Shown piece by piece: positions 17,680 through 24,993 of a DNA stretch of 28,424 nt (position 1 is the stretch's first letter; each line of letters begins with the position of its first letter). Below the pieces are notes generated by a model, which was not told where the DNA came from, did not search any database, and saw nothing but the letters and a program-made list of their open reading frames with translations. Source of the DNA: Nitrospira sp. UBA2082 (GTDB lineage: Bacteria > Nitrospirota > Nitrospiria > Nitrospirales > Nitrospiraceae); NCBI GenBank assembly GCA_002331335.1, contig DCZO01000035.1, positions 269,962 to 298,385 of the forward strand, read 5' to 3'. The translations under genes were made by a program, and so were the position numbers.

Positions 17680-20156
17680 TCTCCGACTTTTTCAACCAGC
17701 ACGCGATAGTGCGCCGCGTCGGCCTCCAGCGCCTCTTGCACCAGGACCTTGTGCCCGTCGTTTTTCAAACTCATCGGCACGTTCTTGATCGGCTCACCGG
17801 CATCCAGCCAGACCTCCAGCTTTTCCCCGGCATCCATCATTTCGAGTTTGAGCTTCGTCTTGACATAGTTCATCGGACAGGCCACTCCGCGCAGGTCATA
17901 CACCGGCGCGCCGGTCGGAGCCGGAGCAGCCGGTTTGGTCTCAACGGGTGCGGGTGCGGTCGGAGGTGGCTCTGTTTTCACGGCTGACAGCTTCAGGTCC
18001 TTCCCCATCTGGTCCGTCGCCACCCGGCACGCATCGACAAATCCCTTCGCGAACAGCATCTTTTCCCGCGCGGACTCCTCCGTCGTCTCCTTCGGCCCCA
18101 GATCGCCCACGATCTTGCTCAGTGCACGGTACTTCGCGGGCACCACGCCCTTCTGCGCAATCCGGCTATCGAATTCGATAAACGTTTCTGCATCAGTCGA
18201 CGGTTCAAGCCCTTCCGTCACCAGCAGAGCTTTCGCCGCCGCCAACACGGCACGGTACGACTTGTTCACCGAGACCGAGTATTGATGGTTCTCCACCAGC
18301 AGTTTGGCCTGATACAGTTCCTGGTCGGCTTCGAGAATGCCGTTTTCGATCATCTCCAGGGCTCCGCCGGCGCACTCACCGGGACCGAGATCTTCGAGGA
18401 TGAACGGTTCCTCTCCTTCCCAGTCATAATAGAAGGTCGGGTCATCCTCATAGGATGGCACGATCGTATAGGGAATGAGTTCGTCCTTGAGTGCATGCTT
18501 CCCAACACGGTCGATGAAGGCCGGCATGCTTTCTCCGGGCTTTCGGTCACGGCGATACACGTCGATCAAATGCGTGATGGCCGCCGACACGGCTTTGGCC
18601 GGCAGTTTCACCGTCATCTGCCCGATCTTGGCGGCGCCGTGTACCTTCCCCCCCAGATGGAGTTCATACATCGGCAGCGTGTGTTCCCCAATCCGTTTCC
18701 CCACTCCATGCAGTCCGATCGTGGAGATATGGTGCTGTGCGCAGGAATTGTGGCAGCCGCTGATCTTCACATCGACACCCGCCAGATCCGCCGGCACCCG
18801 TCCGGCAGGGAACACTTCCGCCAGGGCGCGCGCCAAACCTTTGGAGGATGTGATGCCCAGACCACAGGTATCGGTACCGGGGCACGCGATGATGTCTTCA
18901 ACCAACTCGGCGCCGGGATCGGCCAAACCCTGTGCGGCAAGGTCGCCGTAGAGATTCTCGATCTGCTGTTCGGGAATCCAGCGAATGACGATATTTTGAT
19001 TGATGGTCGTTCGGAGGTTGCCGTTGGAATAGCGCTCCGCCAGACCTGCCACTGCCAACATCTGCTCCGCGGTGATGTCGCCCATGAAAAGCTTGATCGC
19101 CGCCGTGACATAACCGTCTTGCTTTTGCGTAATCACATTAGTGCGTTTCCACATCTCGAACGGCGTCTCTTGACCACGCTGAATTCCATTGCCGTTCCCG
19201 TTGCCATGTGCCGCGCCGTTGCGAAGCGGCATGATCAGTGCCGGTGGTTCATCCTGATGCTGGAGGAGTCGGATCGGCTCATGCCGGGGAAGCGCATGAC
19301 CCATGGAGACATAGGCTGCCTCCCAGCGCCGTTTGAATTCCTCAAAACCCAGCTTGTCGATCACGAATTTCATGCGGGCCTTATTGCGGTTCTTGCGGTT
19401 GCCCAAGGTGTCGAACACCTTGATGACGGCTTCGATACTCGGAATCAGCTCATCCATCGGTGTGAACTCCCGCAGCAGTTGTGCCACGCGAGGAGCGGAA
19501 CCCAACCCGCCGCCGGCCACCATGCGAAAGCCGATGTCTCCGTCCGCCCGTTTGACGGCCAGCAACCCAATATCGTGGATGGGAGTCAGCGCACAATCGT
19601 GCGCGCAGCCCGAAAAGGCGATTTTGAACTTTCGGGGCAGGCTCTGATTGAGCGGATTACGCAACAGATGGTACGCTACCGTCTTCGCATAGGGAGTGAC
19701 ATCGAACACTTCCCCACGGCAGACACCGGCTAAATGGCACGCCGTCACGTTCCGCACCGTGTTGGCGCAGGCTTCCCTCGTCGTCAGTCCGACTTCGGCC
19801 AGTCCGCGCATGATCGTCGGCACATCCTTGAGCTCGACGAAGTGCATCTGGATATCTTGTCTGGTGGTCACATGGCCCACGCCGGTTGCATAACGGTCGG
19901 CCAGCTCCGCCACACGGCGCAGCTGATTGGCGGAAATCCCTCCGAACGGGATTTTGATCCGCACCATTTGCACGCCGGCCTGCCGCTGCCCATAAATCCC
20001 GTACTGCAAGCGGAATGGCTTGAAGAGATCCGACGAGGCATCGCCGGAGAGCAACCGCATAGCCTCGGCCTCAAACGTGTCGATTTCTTCAGCAATCGCC
20101 GGAGGGATCGGATGTGTTTCGATCGCCGGGACCGCGAGAGGTTGCGTCGGGCTCAT
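17676..20156 (-). CDS. ferredoxin-type sulfite (or nitrite) reductase fused to HEPN-like and TusA domains
   Basis: The 826-residue protein contains a siroheme/[4Fe-4S] reductase in about residues 40-590. Cofactor cysteines are C425/C431 (CPGTDTC) and C468/C472 (GCHNSCAQHH). The N-terminal half carries a matching set, C140/C146 (ACHLAGVC) and C184/C188 (GCAHDC). A helical stretch at about 600-725 (NKSYRAVLAAAKALL) looks HEPN-like. After a Pro/Ala linker (728-750) comes a TusA/SirA sulfur-carrier domain with its cysteine in RGVACPMNYVK (C760). It should reduce sulfite to sulfide in assimilation, with the TusA domain possibly accepting the sulfur. The operon context (APS reductase, ATP sulfurylase) favours sulfite over nitrite. 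GAAGGAG lies 8 bases before the ATG. Confidence 0.92.
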   Translation of the reverse strand: MSPTQPLAVPAIETHPIPPAIAEEIDTFEAEAMRLLSGDASSDLFKPFRLQYGIYGQRQAGVQMVRIKIPFGGISANQLRRVAELADRYATGVGHVTTRQDIQMHFVELKDVPTIMRGLAEVGLTTREACANTVRNVTACHLAGVCRGEVFDVTPYAKTVAYHLLRNPLNQSLPRKFKIAFSGCAHDCALTPIHDIGLLAVKRADGDIGFRMVAGGGLGSAPRVAQLLREFTPMDELIPSIEAVIKVFDTLGNRKNRNKARMKFVIDKLGFEEFKRRWEAAYVSMGHALPRHEPIRLLQHQDEPPALIMPLRNGAAHGNGNGNGIQRGQETPFEMWKRTNVITQKQDGYVTAAIKLFMGDITAEQMLAVAGLAERYSNGNLRTTINQNIVIRWIPEQQIENLYGDLAAQGLADPGAELVEDIIACPGTDTCGLGITSSKGLARALAEVFPAGRVPADLAGVDVKISGCHNSCAQHHISTIGLHGVGKRIGEHTLPMYELHLGGKVHGAAKIGQMTVKLPAKAVSAAITHLIDVYRRDRKPGESMPAFIDRVGKHALKDELIPYTIVPSYEDDPTFYYDWEGEEPFILEDLGPGECAGGALEMIENGILEADQELYQAKLLVENHQYSVSVNKSYRAVLAAAKALLVTEGLEPSTDAETFIEFDSRIAQKGVVPAKYRALSKIVGDLGPKETTEESAREKMLFAKGFVDACRVATDQMGKDLKLSAVKTEPPPTAPAPVETKPAAPAPTGAPVYDLRGVACPMNYVKTKLKLEMMDAGEKLEVWLDAGEPIKNVPMSLKNDGHKVLVQEALEADAAHYRVLVEKVGE

Positions 20157-20216
20157 AAGGACATCTCCTTCACCCTCCGCCGCGACCGGCCGAAGGGCAC
20201 ATGATTCAAGACCGGT

Positions 20217-20666
20217 TCAAATGTGATACATCGGGTTACGCCGCTCTTCGATCGCCCGTTGACGGCCGGCTAATTCGTCGATGGTGACGCGGTTGAGCAC
20301 CTCGTGCTCAGCCTGCGCCACTTGCTTCCAGACCTGCCCCAGCAACAATTCTTGCTTGGGCAGATGCCGGTCGAACGGTTGATCGCTCTGGAACACACGG
20401 TGAAAGACCGGCCCATCCAGCACTTCCAGAATGTCCGCCACCGAAAGGGCCGACGGTTCCTTCAGCAACATATAACCGCCTTGTGCACCGCGAAGACTCT
20501 CTACAAGCCCCGCCTTTTTCATTGAGTGGAGGACTTGCTCCAGAAACCGAATGGGAATCGCTTGTCGCCTGGCGATGGCGCGAGCCTGAACCGGAGCTTC
20601 TTTCCCGTTCATGGCGAGATCGATAGCCGCCATAATTCCATATGTTGCACGCTGAGACACTTTCAT
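20217..20666 (-). CDS. Rrf2-family transcriptional regulator
   Basis: The 149-residue protein has the Rrf2 winged-helix domain: MKVSQRATYGIMAAIDLAMNG, ARAIARRQAIPIRFLEQVLHSMKKAGLVES, LRGAQGGYMLLKEP and LSVADILEVLDGP. It has no cysteine at all, so it cannot hold an Fe-S cluster as IscR and NsrR do. This makes it more like CymR, the repressor of sulfur genes in Bacillus that works with CysK. It is the first gene of the sulfate operon, 60 bases ahead of the sulfite reductase, with a dyad over its own predicted transcription start. Autorepression and control of the whole operon by sulfur status is the likely role; the signal is unknown. Confidence 0.92.
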   Translation of the reverse strand: MKVSQRATYGIMAAIDLAMNGKEAPVQARAIARRQAIPIRFLEQVLHSMKKAGLVESLRGAQGGYMLLKEPSALSVADILEVLDGPVFHRVFQSDQPFDRHLPKQELLLGQVWKQVAQAEHEVLNRVTIDELAGRQRAIEERRNPMYHI

Positions 20667-20674
20667 TCTTGATT

Positions 20675-20688
20675 ATTCCGGTAGGAAT
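20675..20688. promoter_or_regulatory. candidate Rrf2 operator (ATTCC-N4-GGAAT)
   Basis: A perfect dyad with 5-bp arms (ATTCC and GGAAT, 4-base spacer) begins 7 bases downstream of the predicted -10 box of the rrf2 promoter and so covers the likely start of transcription. Arms of this kind resemble the ATTCC/GGAAT elements known from CymR-type Rrf2 operators. It lies 9 bases ahead of the rrf2 start codon. Binding is inferred. Confidence 0.5.
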
Positions 20689-20695
20689 TACGACT

Positions 20696-20725
20696 TGTAT
20701 ACATCTTTCTAAGCCTGACTGTCAA
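20696..20725 (-). promoter_or_regulatory. promoter of the rrf2-sir-cysH-trpD2-cysD-cysN operon
   Basis: The minus strand has a perfect -35 TTGACA (20725-20720), an 18-base spacer and TATACA (20701-20696). Transcription would start near 20689, about 23 bases before the rrf2 ATG. The ATTCC/GGAAT dyad lies directly over the start point, a classic repressor position. Confidence 0.6.
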
Positions 20726-20752
20726 GCCGACGGCATGGCAGGGTCTCAGGGT

Positions 20753-20839
20753 CTATGGAAAGGGGCTTATGTGAGCAAGTCGACAATCCTCTCCCCTATG
20801 GAATCGACTTTCCCAATCACACTCGTCTTTCTTCCATAG
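20753..20839. repeat. three copies of CTATGGAA in the divergent intergenic region
   Basis: CTATGGAA occurs at 20753-20760 and 20796-20803 in direct orientation and as TTCCATAG at 20832-20839 inverted. The second and third form a 44-base interrupted inverted repeat; the first and third also pair. They lie in the 379-base gap (20667-21045) between rrf2 and the Fis-type regulator, upstream of both predicted promoters. They could be regulator-binding sites or a transcribed hairpin; no T run follows. Apart from the promoters and the dyad, I see nothing else in this gap. Confidence 0.35.
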
Positions 20840-20985
20840 CACTCCCTCTCAGTGAAACGTTGGAATTCTGCAAAGCCGGAAATTATTCCCTTCCACAACT
20901 AGTTATTCTGTATCGCTTCTTTGCTAGGGCAACGACGGGAATGCTTGCAGGGAGCACATCGGCAGCTTGTTTCGACAAAATTCCA

Positions 20986-21014
20986 TTGACATCATGGGCG
21001 CCCTGGGCAATAAT
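20986..21014 (+). promoter_or_regulatory. promoter of the Fis-type regulator gene
   Basis: TTGACA (20986-20991), 17 bases, then AATAAT (21009-21014) is a near-consensus sigma70 pair. Transcription would start near 21021, about 25 bases before the ATG at 21046. It lies inside the upstream extension of the open frame, which supports the shorter coding region. Confidence 0.6.
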
Positions 21015-21045
21015 CCCGCCCTCTTCTTCTTCGCGTGGTGCCTTC

Positions 21046-21639
21046 ATGCCGGTGCCTTCATCCGTATTTTCTGTTCTGCTGATGACAGCTGATGCGGGAG
21101 TACAGGCGCAGTTCAAACAAGCCTTTCGGGACGCCTCCATCACCGTGGTGCGAGATGCGGCGGCGCTCCGCAGAGAGATGACCAAGCATCAATTCGATGC
21201 CGTAGTCGTCGAGTCTCGTGGTGCAACCGATGAGGCGCTGGCTCTGCGGGAATATATCGACCCGTCACAAACATTGGTGATGACGGGCTCCCGTGCGGTG
21301 TTGAAGAGAACGGCCAAGACGTTCCAATCCCTGGACTACCAGAATGGGCACGGGCTTCATCAGGGCAAAACGCGTGACCATTCTCTTGAAAGTTATCTGG
21401 AAATCAAGATGGGCGAGTTCGTGAAGGGCATGCGGAACGGAGCAGCCAAGAATTTGCACCCCATGCTCATTTCCGCCGTGGAGCGACCCCTGATCACCTC
21501 CGCGCTTCGCGAAACGCGCGGGAATCAGATTCAAGCGGCGGAGCTGTTGGGATTAAACCGGAACACCTTGCGGAAGAAAATCGCCGAACTGCATATTCCG
21601 CTGAAGCAACTTCGGGCAAAATCCGATCGTGCGGTGTAA
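21046..21639 (+). CDS. receiver-like domain plus Fis-type HTH regulator
   Basis: The product (197 residues) has an N-terminal response-regulator-like segment (residues 7-58: FSVLLMTADAGVQAQFKQAF, then FDAVVVES). The place where a phospho-accepting Asp is expected has Glu-Ser, so phosphorylation is doubtful. The C-terminus (about 148-182: LITSALRETRGNQIQAAELL, GLNRNTLRKKI) is a textbook Fis helix-turn-helix as found at the end of NtrC-type activators. The sigma54-activating AAA+ domain is missing. The open frame extends 97 codons upstream to 20755, but that part looks non-coding and holds a promoter. It could be a nucleoid protein like Fis or a local regulator; the target is unknown. Confidence 0.8.
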   Translation: MPVPSSVFSVLLMTADAGVQAQFKQAFRDASITVVRDAAALRREMTKHQFDAVVVESRGATDEALALREYIDPSQTLVMTGSRAVLKRTAKTFQSLDYQNGHGLHQGKTRDHSLESYLEIKMGEFVKGMRNGAAKNLHPMLISAVERPLITSALRETRGNQIQAAELLGLNRNTLRKKIAELHIPLKQLRAKSDRAV

Positions 21640-21711
21640 GCCAGTGGCGTGCGTGGCGTCTGATCAACCAGGAGTGATGTCTTCACCACTCACCAAGAAG
21701 GAGGGGATTCG

Positions 21712-21984
21712 ATGACGAAAGAAGAACTCATTGCAAGGATGGCGGCGTCGGCGGGTATTACGAAAGTTGCCGCGGGCACCGCGCTTGAGGCATTCACCGG
21801 AGCGGTCACCACGTCGCTGAGAAAGGGCAAGCGGGTCTCGCTTGTCAACTTCGGCACCTTTACCGTCTCCAAACGCAAGGCCCGGATGGGGAGAAATCCT
21901 CGAACCGGCGAAGCGTTGAAGATTCCGGCAACCAAGGTCCCGAAGTTTTCCGCCGGAAAAGAGCTGAAATCGGCGATCAAGTAA
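21712..21984 (+). CDS. hup: HU/IHF-family DNA-binding protein
   Basis: The 90-residue protein is a standard bacterial histone-like protein: MTKEELIARMAASAGITKVA, VSLVNFGTFTVSKRKARMGRNPRTGE, ending KVPKFSAGKELKSAIK. The GRNPRTGE beta-arm with the intercalating proline, the preceding FGTF, and the FSAGKELK tail are diagnostic. It bends DNA as a dimer. The ribosome site AAGGAGGGG lies about 6 bases before the ATG. It is monocistronic here, closed by a strong terminator. HU rather than IHF subunit is favoured because the gene stands alone, but this is not certain. Confidence 0.95.
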   Translation: MTKEELIARMAASAGITKVAAGTALEAFTGAVTTSLRKGKRVSLVNFGTFTVSKRKARMGRNPRTGEALKIPATKVPKFSAGKELKSAIK

Positions 21985-22008
21985 GCCTCGCGACACTCAT
22001 TGGCATGA

Positions 22009-22060
22009 AGAGAAGCAGGCCCCCGCTCGATTCAGGGGAGAGGTCTGCTTCTCTTTGCTT
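22009..22060 (+). terminator. intrinsic terminator of the HU gene
   Basis: A 13-bp stem (AGAGAAGCAGGCC at 22009-22021 against GGTCTGCTTCTCT at 22042-22054, one G-T pair) encloses a loop that can itself pair CCCC with GGGG. It is followed by TTGCTTTTCTT. The start is 24 bases after the hup stop codon. Confidence 0.8.
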
Positions 22061-22063
22061 TTC

Positions 22064-22090
22064 TTGACACTCCAGGCGGGCCTATATTAG
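22064..22090 (+). promoter_or_regulatory. promoter of tRNA-Val
   Basis: TTGACA (22064-22069) is followed by an AT-rich TATATTAG (22083-22090). TATTAG at 22085-22090 gives a 15-base spacer, and TTAGCA a 17-base one. The tRNA begins at 22109. The -35 box is certain as a match; the exact -10 is not. Confidence 0.45.
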
Positions 22091-22108
22091 CATGCCCACC
22101 CGGACGAT

Positions 22109-22183
22109 AGGCGCGTAGCTCAGGGGGAGAGCGCTACCTTGACACGGTAGAGGTCGACGGTTCAAGACCGTCCGCGCCTACCA
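22109..22183 (+). tRNA. tRNA-Val (anticodon GAC)
   Basis: The acceptor stem AGGCGCG pairs with CGCGCCT, followed by discriminator A and an encoded CCA (22181-22183). The D arm is GCTC-AGGGGGA-GAGC. The anticodon arm is CTACC-TTGACAC-GGTAG with anticodon GAC, which reads GUC/GUU valine codons. The T arm is GACGG-TTCAAGA-CCGTC. All four arms pair fully, so the gene looks functional. It has its own promoter-like sequence upstream and a terminator directly downstream. Confidence 0.96.
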
Positions 22184-22191
22184 CCTGGCCG

Positions 22192-22228
22192 AGGCATCCG
22201 TGCGCCTCTCGGAGGCGGGGTGCCTTTT
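22192..22228 (+). terminator. intrinsic terminator after tRNA-Val
   Basis: AGGCA(T)CC pairs with GGGTGCCT and an inner CGCCTC pairs with GAGGCG around a TCG loop, with a three-base bulge. TTTTATTG follows. It lies 9 bases after the tRNA CCA and before thrS. Confidence 0.7.
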
Positions 22229-22260
22229 ATTGTTTGTGCCGTGAGCAGTAGACCCAGCGA

Positions 22261-24189
22261 ATGAAGATCTCCTTGAAAAACGGGCCCCAGAAAGACGTGC
22301 AGACCGGCCAGACGGTGGGGGCCGCACTGTCTGCCCTGGGCATTCCGCTGGGTTCGGATATCTTGGCAGCGAAAGTCAACGGAATGGTAGTCGATCTCTC
22401 GCGCCCCTTGTCGGAGGATGCGACGATCGAGCCGCTTCGGTTCGACAGCCTGGAAGGCCGTGAAGTCTACCGCCACAGCAGCACCCATCTCATGGCGCAA
22501 GCAGTGAAGGAACTGTTCCCTACCGCCCAGCTGACAATCGGACCGGCGCTGGAAGACAGTTTCTACTACGACTTCGCCTACGAGCGTCCGTTTACTCCGG
22601 AGGATCTCGAAAAAATCGAAGCGCGCGCCCGTGACATCGCCGCGCGCAAGTTGACGATCACGCGGCGGGAGTTTTCCAAACAGGAAGCCATCGCATTTTT
22701 CACATCGCGCGGCGAACAGTACAAGGTCGAATTGATCGAGGGCTTCCCGGATGGCGAATCGATTTCCGCCTATGCCCAAGGCGAGTTCGTCGATCTGTGC
22801 CGCGGCCCGCACCTGCCTTCGACCGGCCATGTCGGCGCCTTCAAACTCTTGACGACCGCCGGGGCCTACTGGCGCGGAGACGAGCGCAACCCGATGCTCC
22901 AGCGGATCTACGGCACGTCGTTTCCGACCCAGGCCGAACTGGACGCGCACCTGGCCCGGCTGGAGGAGATCAAGCGCCGCGATCATCGAAAAGTCGGAAA
23001 AGACCTGGATTTGATTTCCGTTCAGGACGAAATCGGGCCGGGCCTGGTACTCTGGCATCCCAAAGGCGCCGCCATTCGATTACTGATCGAAAATTTCTGG
23101 CGCGAACAGCACCTCAAAGACGGCTACGATTTGGTCTATTCGCCCCATGTCGCACGTCTCGACCTCTGGAAAACCAGCGGGCACGTCGACTACTACCGCG
23201 AGAACATGTTCGCGTCGATGAAACTGGAGGGCAGCGAGTATCAGCTCAAGCCGATGAACTGCCCCTACCACATCATGATCTACAAATCGCATCTCCGGAG
23301 CTATCGGGACCTGCCCATCCGCTACGGCGAGCTGGGCACCGTCTACCGATACGAACGGACCGGCGTCCTGCATGGCTTGTTGCGGGTGCGTGGGTTTACC
23401 CAGGACGACGCCCATTTGTTCTGCCGCCCGGACCAGATGGAAACGGAAGTCAGCCGCGTGCTCGACTTCACCTTCTTCATTTTGCGAACATTCGGATTCA
23501 CCGAGTTCGAAGTGTTTCTCTCCACCCGGCCGAAAGAATCGGTGGGCGCCGAGGAACATTGGACCTTGGCGACCAGCGCGCTGGAGGCGGCAATCAAGAG
23601 CCGAAACATCGCCTATCAGCTGGACCCCGGCGGCGGCGCCTTCTATGGCCCGAAGATCGACATCAAGATCAAGGACGCGCTCGGCCGTTCCTGGCAATGC
23701 TCCACCGTTCAAGTCGACTTCAACAACCCGGAACGGTTCGGCTTGAGCTACATCGGCGAGGACGGGAAGGCACATCAGCCTATTATGATCCACCGCGCCT
23801 TGATGGGATCAATCGAGCGGTTCTTCGGAATTCTGATCGAGCACTACGGTGGAGCCTTCCCCGCCTGGCTCGCCCCTGTGCAAGCGACGGTGATGAACAT
23901 CACGGACAATCAGCGGGGCTACGTGGCGGACGCCGTCGCGCAATTGAAGGCGGCCGGATTCCGGGCCGAGGCCGACCTGCGCAACGAAAAGATTGGATTC
24001 AAAATCCGCGAAGCGGAGAAGGCCAAGGTGCCGTTCATGCTGGTCGCCGGGGACCGCGAAGTACAAGGCGGAACCCTGTCGGTCAGAGGCCGGAGCGGCG
24101 CGAACCTTGGCAGCATGACGGTCGCCGGCGTCATCGACCTCTTACGTACCGAGGTCTCACGCCTCCGGCCAGACGTTCACCCGATATAA
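22261..24189 (+). CDS. thrS: threonine--tRNA ligase
   Basis: The 642-residue class II synthetase charges tRNA-Thr. The N-terminal TGS domain (residues 1-62, MKISLKNGPQKDVQTGQTVG) is followed by the editing domain with RHSSTHLMAQAV (HxxxH) and FVDLCRGPHLPSTG. The catalytic core has motif 2 (RYGELGTVYRYERTG, LHGLLRVRGFTQDDAH), the zinc cysteine in MNCPYH, and motif 3 (HRALMGSIERFFGILIEHY). The anticodon-binding domain closes the protein. Length matches the E. coli enzyme. The ribosome site is weak. It starts the conserved thrS-infC-rpmI-rplT cluster; no promoter of its own is evident between the tRNA terminator and the ATG. Confidence 0.98.
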   Translation: MKISLKNGPQKDVQTGQTVGAALSALGIPLGSDILAAKVNGMVVDLSRPLSEDATIEPLRFDSLEGREVYRHSSTHLMAQAVKELFPTAQLTIGPALEDSFYYDFAYERPFTPEDLEKIEARARDIAARKLTITRREFSKQEAIAFFTSRGEQYKVELIEGFPDGESISAYAQGEFVDLCRGPHLPSTGHVGAFKLLTTAGAYWRGDERNPMLQRIYGTSFPTQAELDAHLARLEEIKRRDHRKVGKDLDLISVQDEIGPGLVLWHPKGAAIRLLIENFWREQHLKDGYDLVYSPHVARLDLWKTSGHVDYYRENMFASMKLEGSEYQLKPMNCPYHIMIYKSHLRSYRDLPIRYGELGTVYRYERTGVLHGLLRVRGFTQDDAHLFCRPDQMETEVSRVLDFTFFILRTFGFTEFEVFLSTRPKESVGAEEHWTLATSALEAAIKSRNIAYQLDPGGGAFYGPKIDIKIKDALGRSWQCSTVQVDFNNPERFGLSYIGEDGKAHQPIMIHRALMGSIERFFGILIEHYGGAFPAWLAPVQATVMNITDNQRGYVADAVAQLKAAGFRAEADLRNEKIGFKIREAEKAKVPFMLVAGDREVQGGTLSVRGRSGANLGSMTVAGVIDLLRTEVSRLRPDVHPI

Positions 24190-24192
24190 AAT

Positions 24193-24207
24193 AGGAGGTG
24201 GCTTATC
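24193..24207 (+). promoter_or_regulatory. ribosome binding site and AUC start codon of infC
   Basis: AGGAGGTG (24193-24200) is the strongest Shine-Dalgarno in this cluster, and the in-frame codon at optimal spacing is ATC (24205-24207). No ATG, GTG or TTG is in frame at usable distance. This decides the infC start and predicts feedback by IF-3, which discriminates against non-canonical start codons. Confidence 0.75.
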
Positions 24208-24711
24208 GTCCCCAAACTGCGTGTGAATCGTGAGATCCGGGTCCGAGAAGTACGAGTGATCGGTCCTGAGGGAGAGCAACTGGGCATTCTTCCGACACCG
24301 GACGCCTTTCGCCAAGCACAAGAAGGCGGATACGACTTGGTCGAAGTGGCCCCCACATCGGTCCCTCCGGTCTGCCGGATCATGGACTATGGCAAGTACA
24401 AGTATGAGCTCAGCAAGAAAGACCATCAGAGCCGGCGCCATCAGAAGTCCACGCAGGTGAAGGAAATCAAGCTGCGGCCGCGCACAGACAAGCACGACCT
24501 GGAAATCAAGGTCCGCCAAATGAAGACGTTTTTGGAAGAAGGGAACAAAACGAAGGTCACGCTCACGTACCGCGGGCGGGAAATGGCCAACCAAGAGATG
24601 GGCCGGACCGTCATGAATTCCGTGATCGAACAGCTGGCCGATTGCGGCACGATCGAATATGCCCCCCGTATGGAGGGACGCAGTTTGATCATGATCGTGG
24701 CGCCTAAATAA
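24205..24711 (+). CDS. infC: translation initiation factor IF-3, predicted AUC start
   Basis: The product (168 residues) is IF-3, which binds the 30S subunit and checks the start codon. LRVNREIRVREVRVIGPEGEQLG begins the N-domain, followed by DLVEVAPTSVPPVCRIMDYG; the C-domain has VKEIKLRPRTDKHDLEIKV and VTLTYRGREMAN. A perfect AGGAGGTG (24193-24200) is 6 bases before ATC at 24205. The first conventional start is GTG at 24223, 24 bases from that site, which is too far and would remove residues. An AUC start fits the rule that infC uses rare start codons (AUU in E. coli, AUC in Myxococcus) for autoregulation by IF-3. Confidence 0.93.
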   Translation: MVPKLRVNREIRVREVRVIGPEGEQLGILPTPDAFRQAQEGGYDLVEVAPTSVPPVCRIMDYGKYKYELSKKDHQSRRHQKSTQVKEIKLRPRTDKHDLEIKVRQMKTFLEEGNKTKVTLTYRGREMANQEMGRTVMNSVIEQLADCGTIEYAPRMEGRSLIMIVAPK

Positions 24712-24758
24712 CTGATGCAAATCAGGATGACGACCGATTAACCAAAGGAATGAGTCTC

Positions 24759-24950
24759 ATGAAGATGAAGTCACATAAAGGGGCCAGTAAGCGGTTTGCA
24801 AAAACGGGAAGCGGCAAGATCGTCCGCCGCAAGGCGGGCAAGCGGCATCTGCTGTCTCACAAGAGACACGACCATAAGCGCCGCCTGAGCGGCACGGCAG
24901 TGGTCGATGCCACAGTCACTGCAACGTTGAACAAGTTGCTCCCTCGGTAG
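24759..24950 (+). CDS. rpmI: 50S ribosomal protein L35
   Basis: The 63-residue basic protein reads MKMKSHKGASKRFAKTGSGK, then HLLSHKRHDHKRRLSGT, which are the L35 signatures. An in-frame ATG nine bases upstream (24750) directly abuts AAGGA and is therefore too close; from 24759 the spacing is 9 bases. It lies 47 bases after infC, in the conserved infC-rpmI-rplT order. Confidence 0.96.
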   Translation: MKMKSHKGASKRFAKTGSGKIVRRKAGKRHLLSHKRHDHKRRLSGTAVVDATVTATLNKLLPR

Positions 24951-24993
24951 TCGTTCGGCACAGGGGAGTTTTTTAGCATCAAAGGAGAGAATC

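Noticed and set aside
18282..19733. 483-codon plus-strand open frame over the sulfite reductase gene
   Set aside because: It lies antisense to the conserved siroheme reductase, has no recognisable domain and follows from GC-rich codon bias in the opposite strand.
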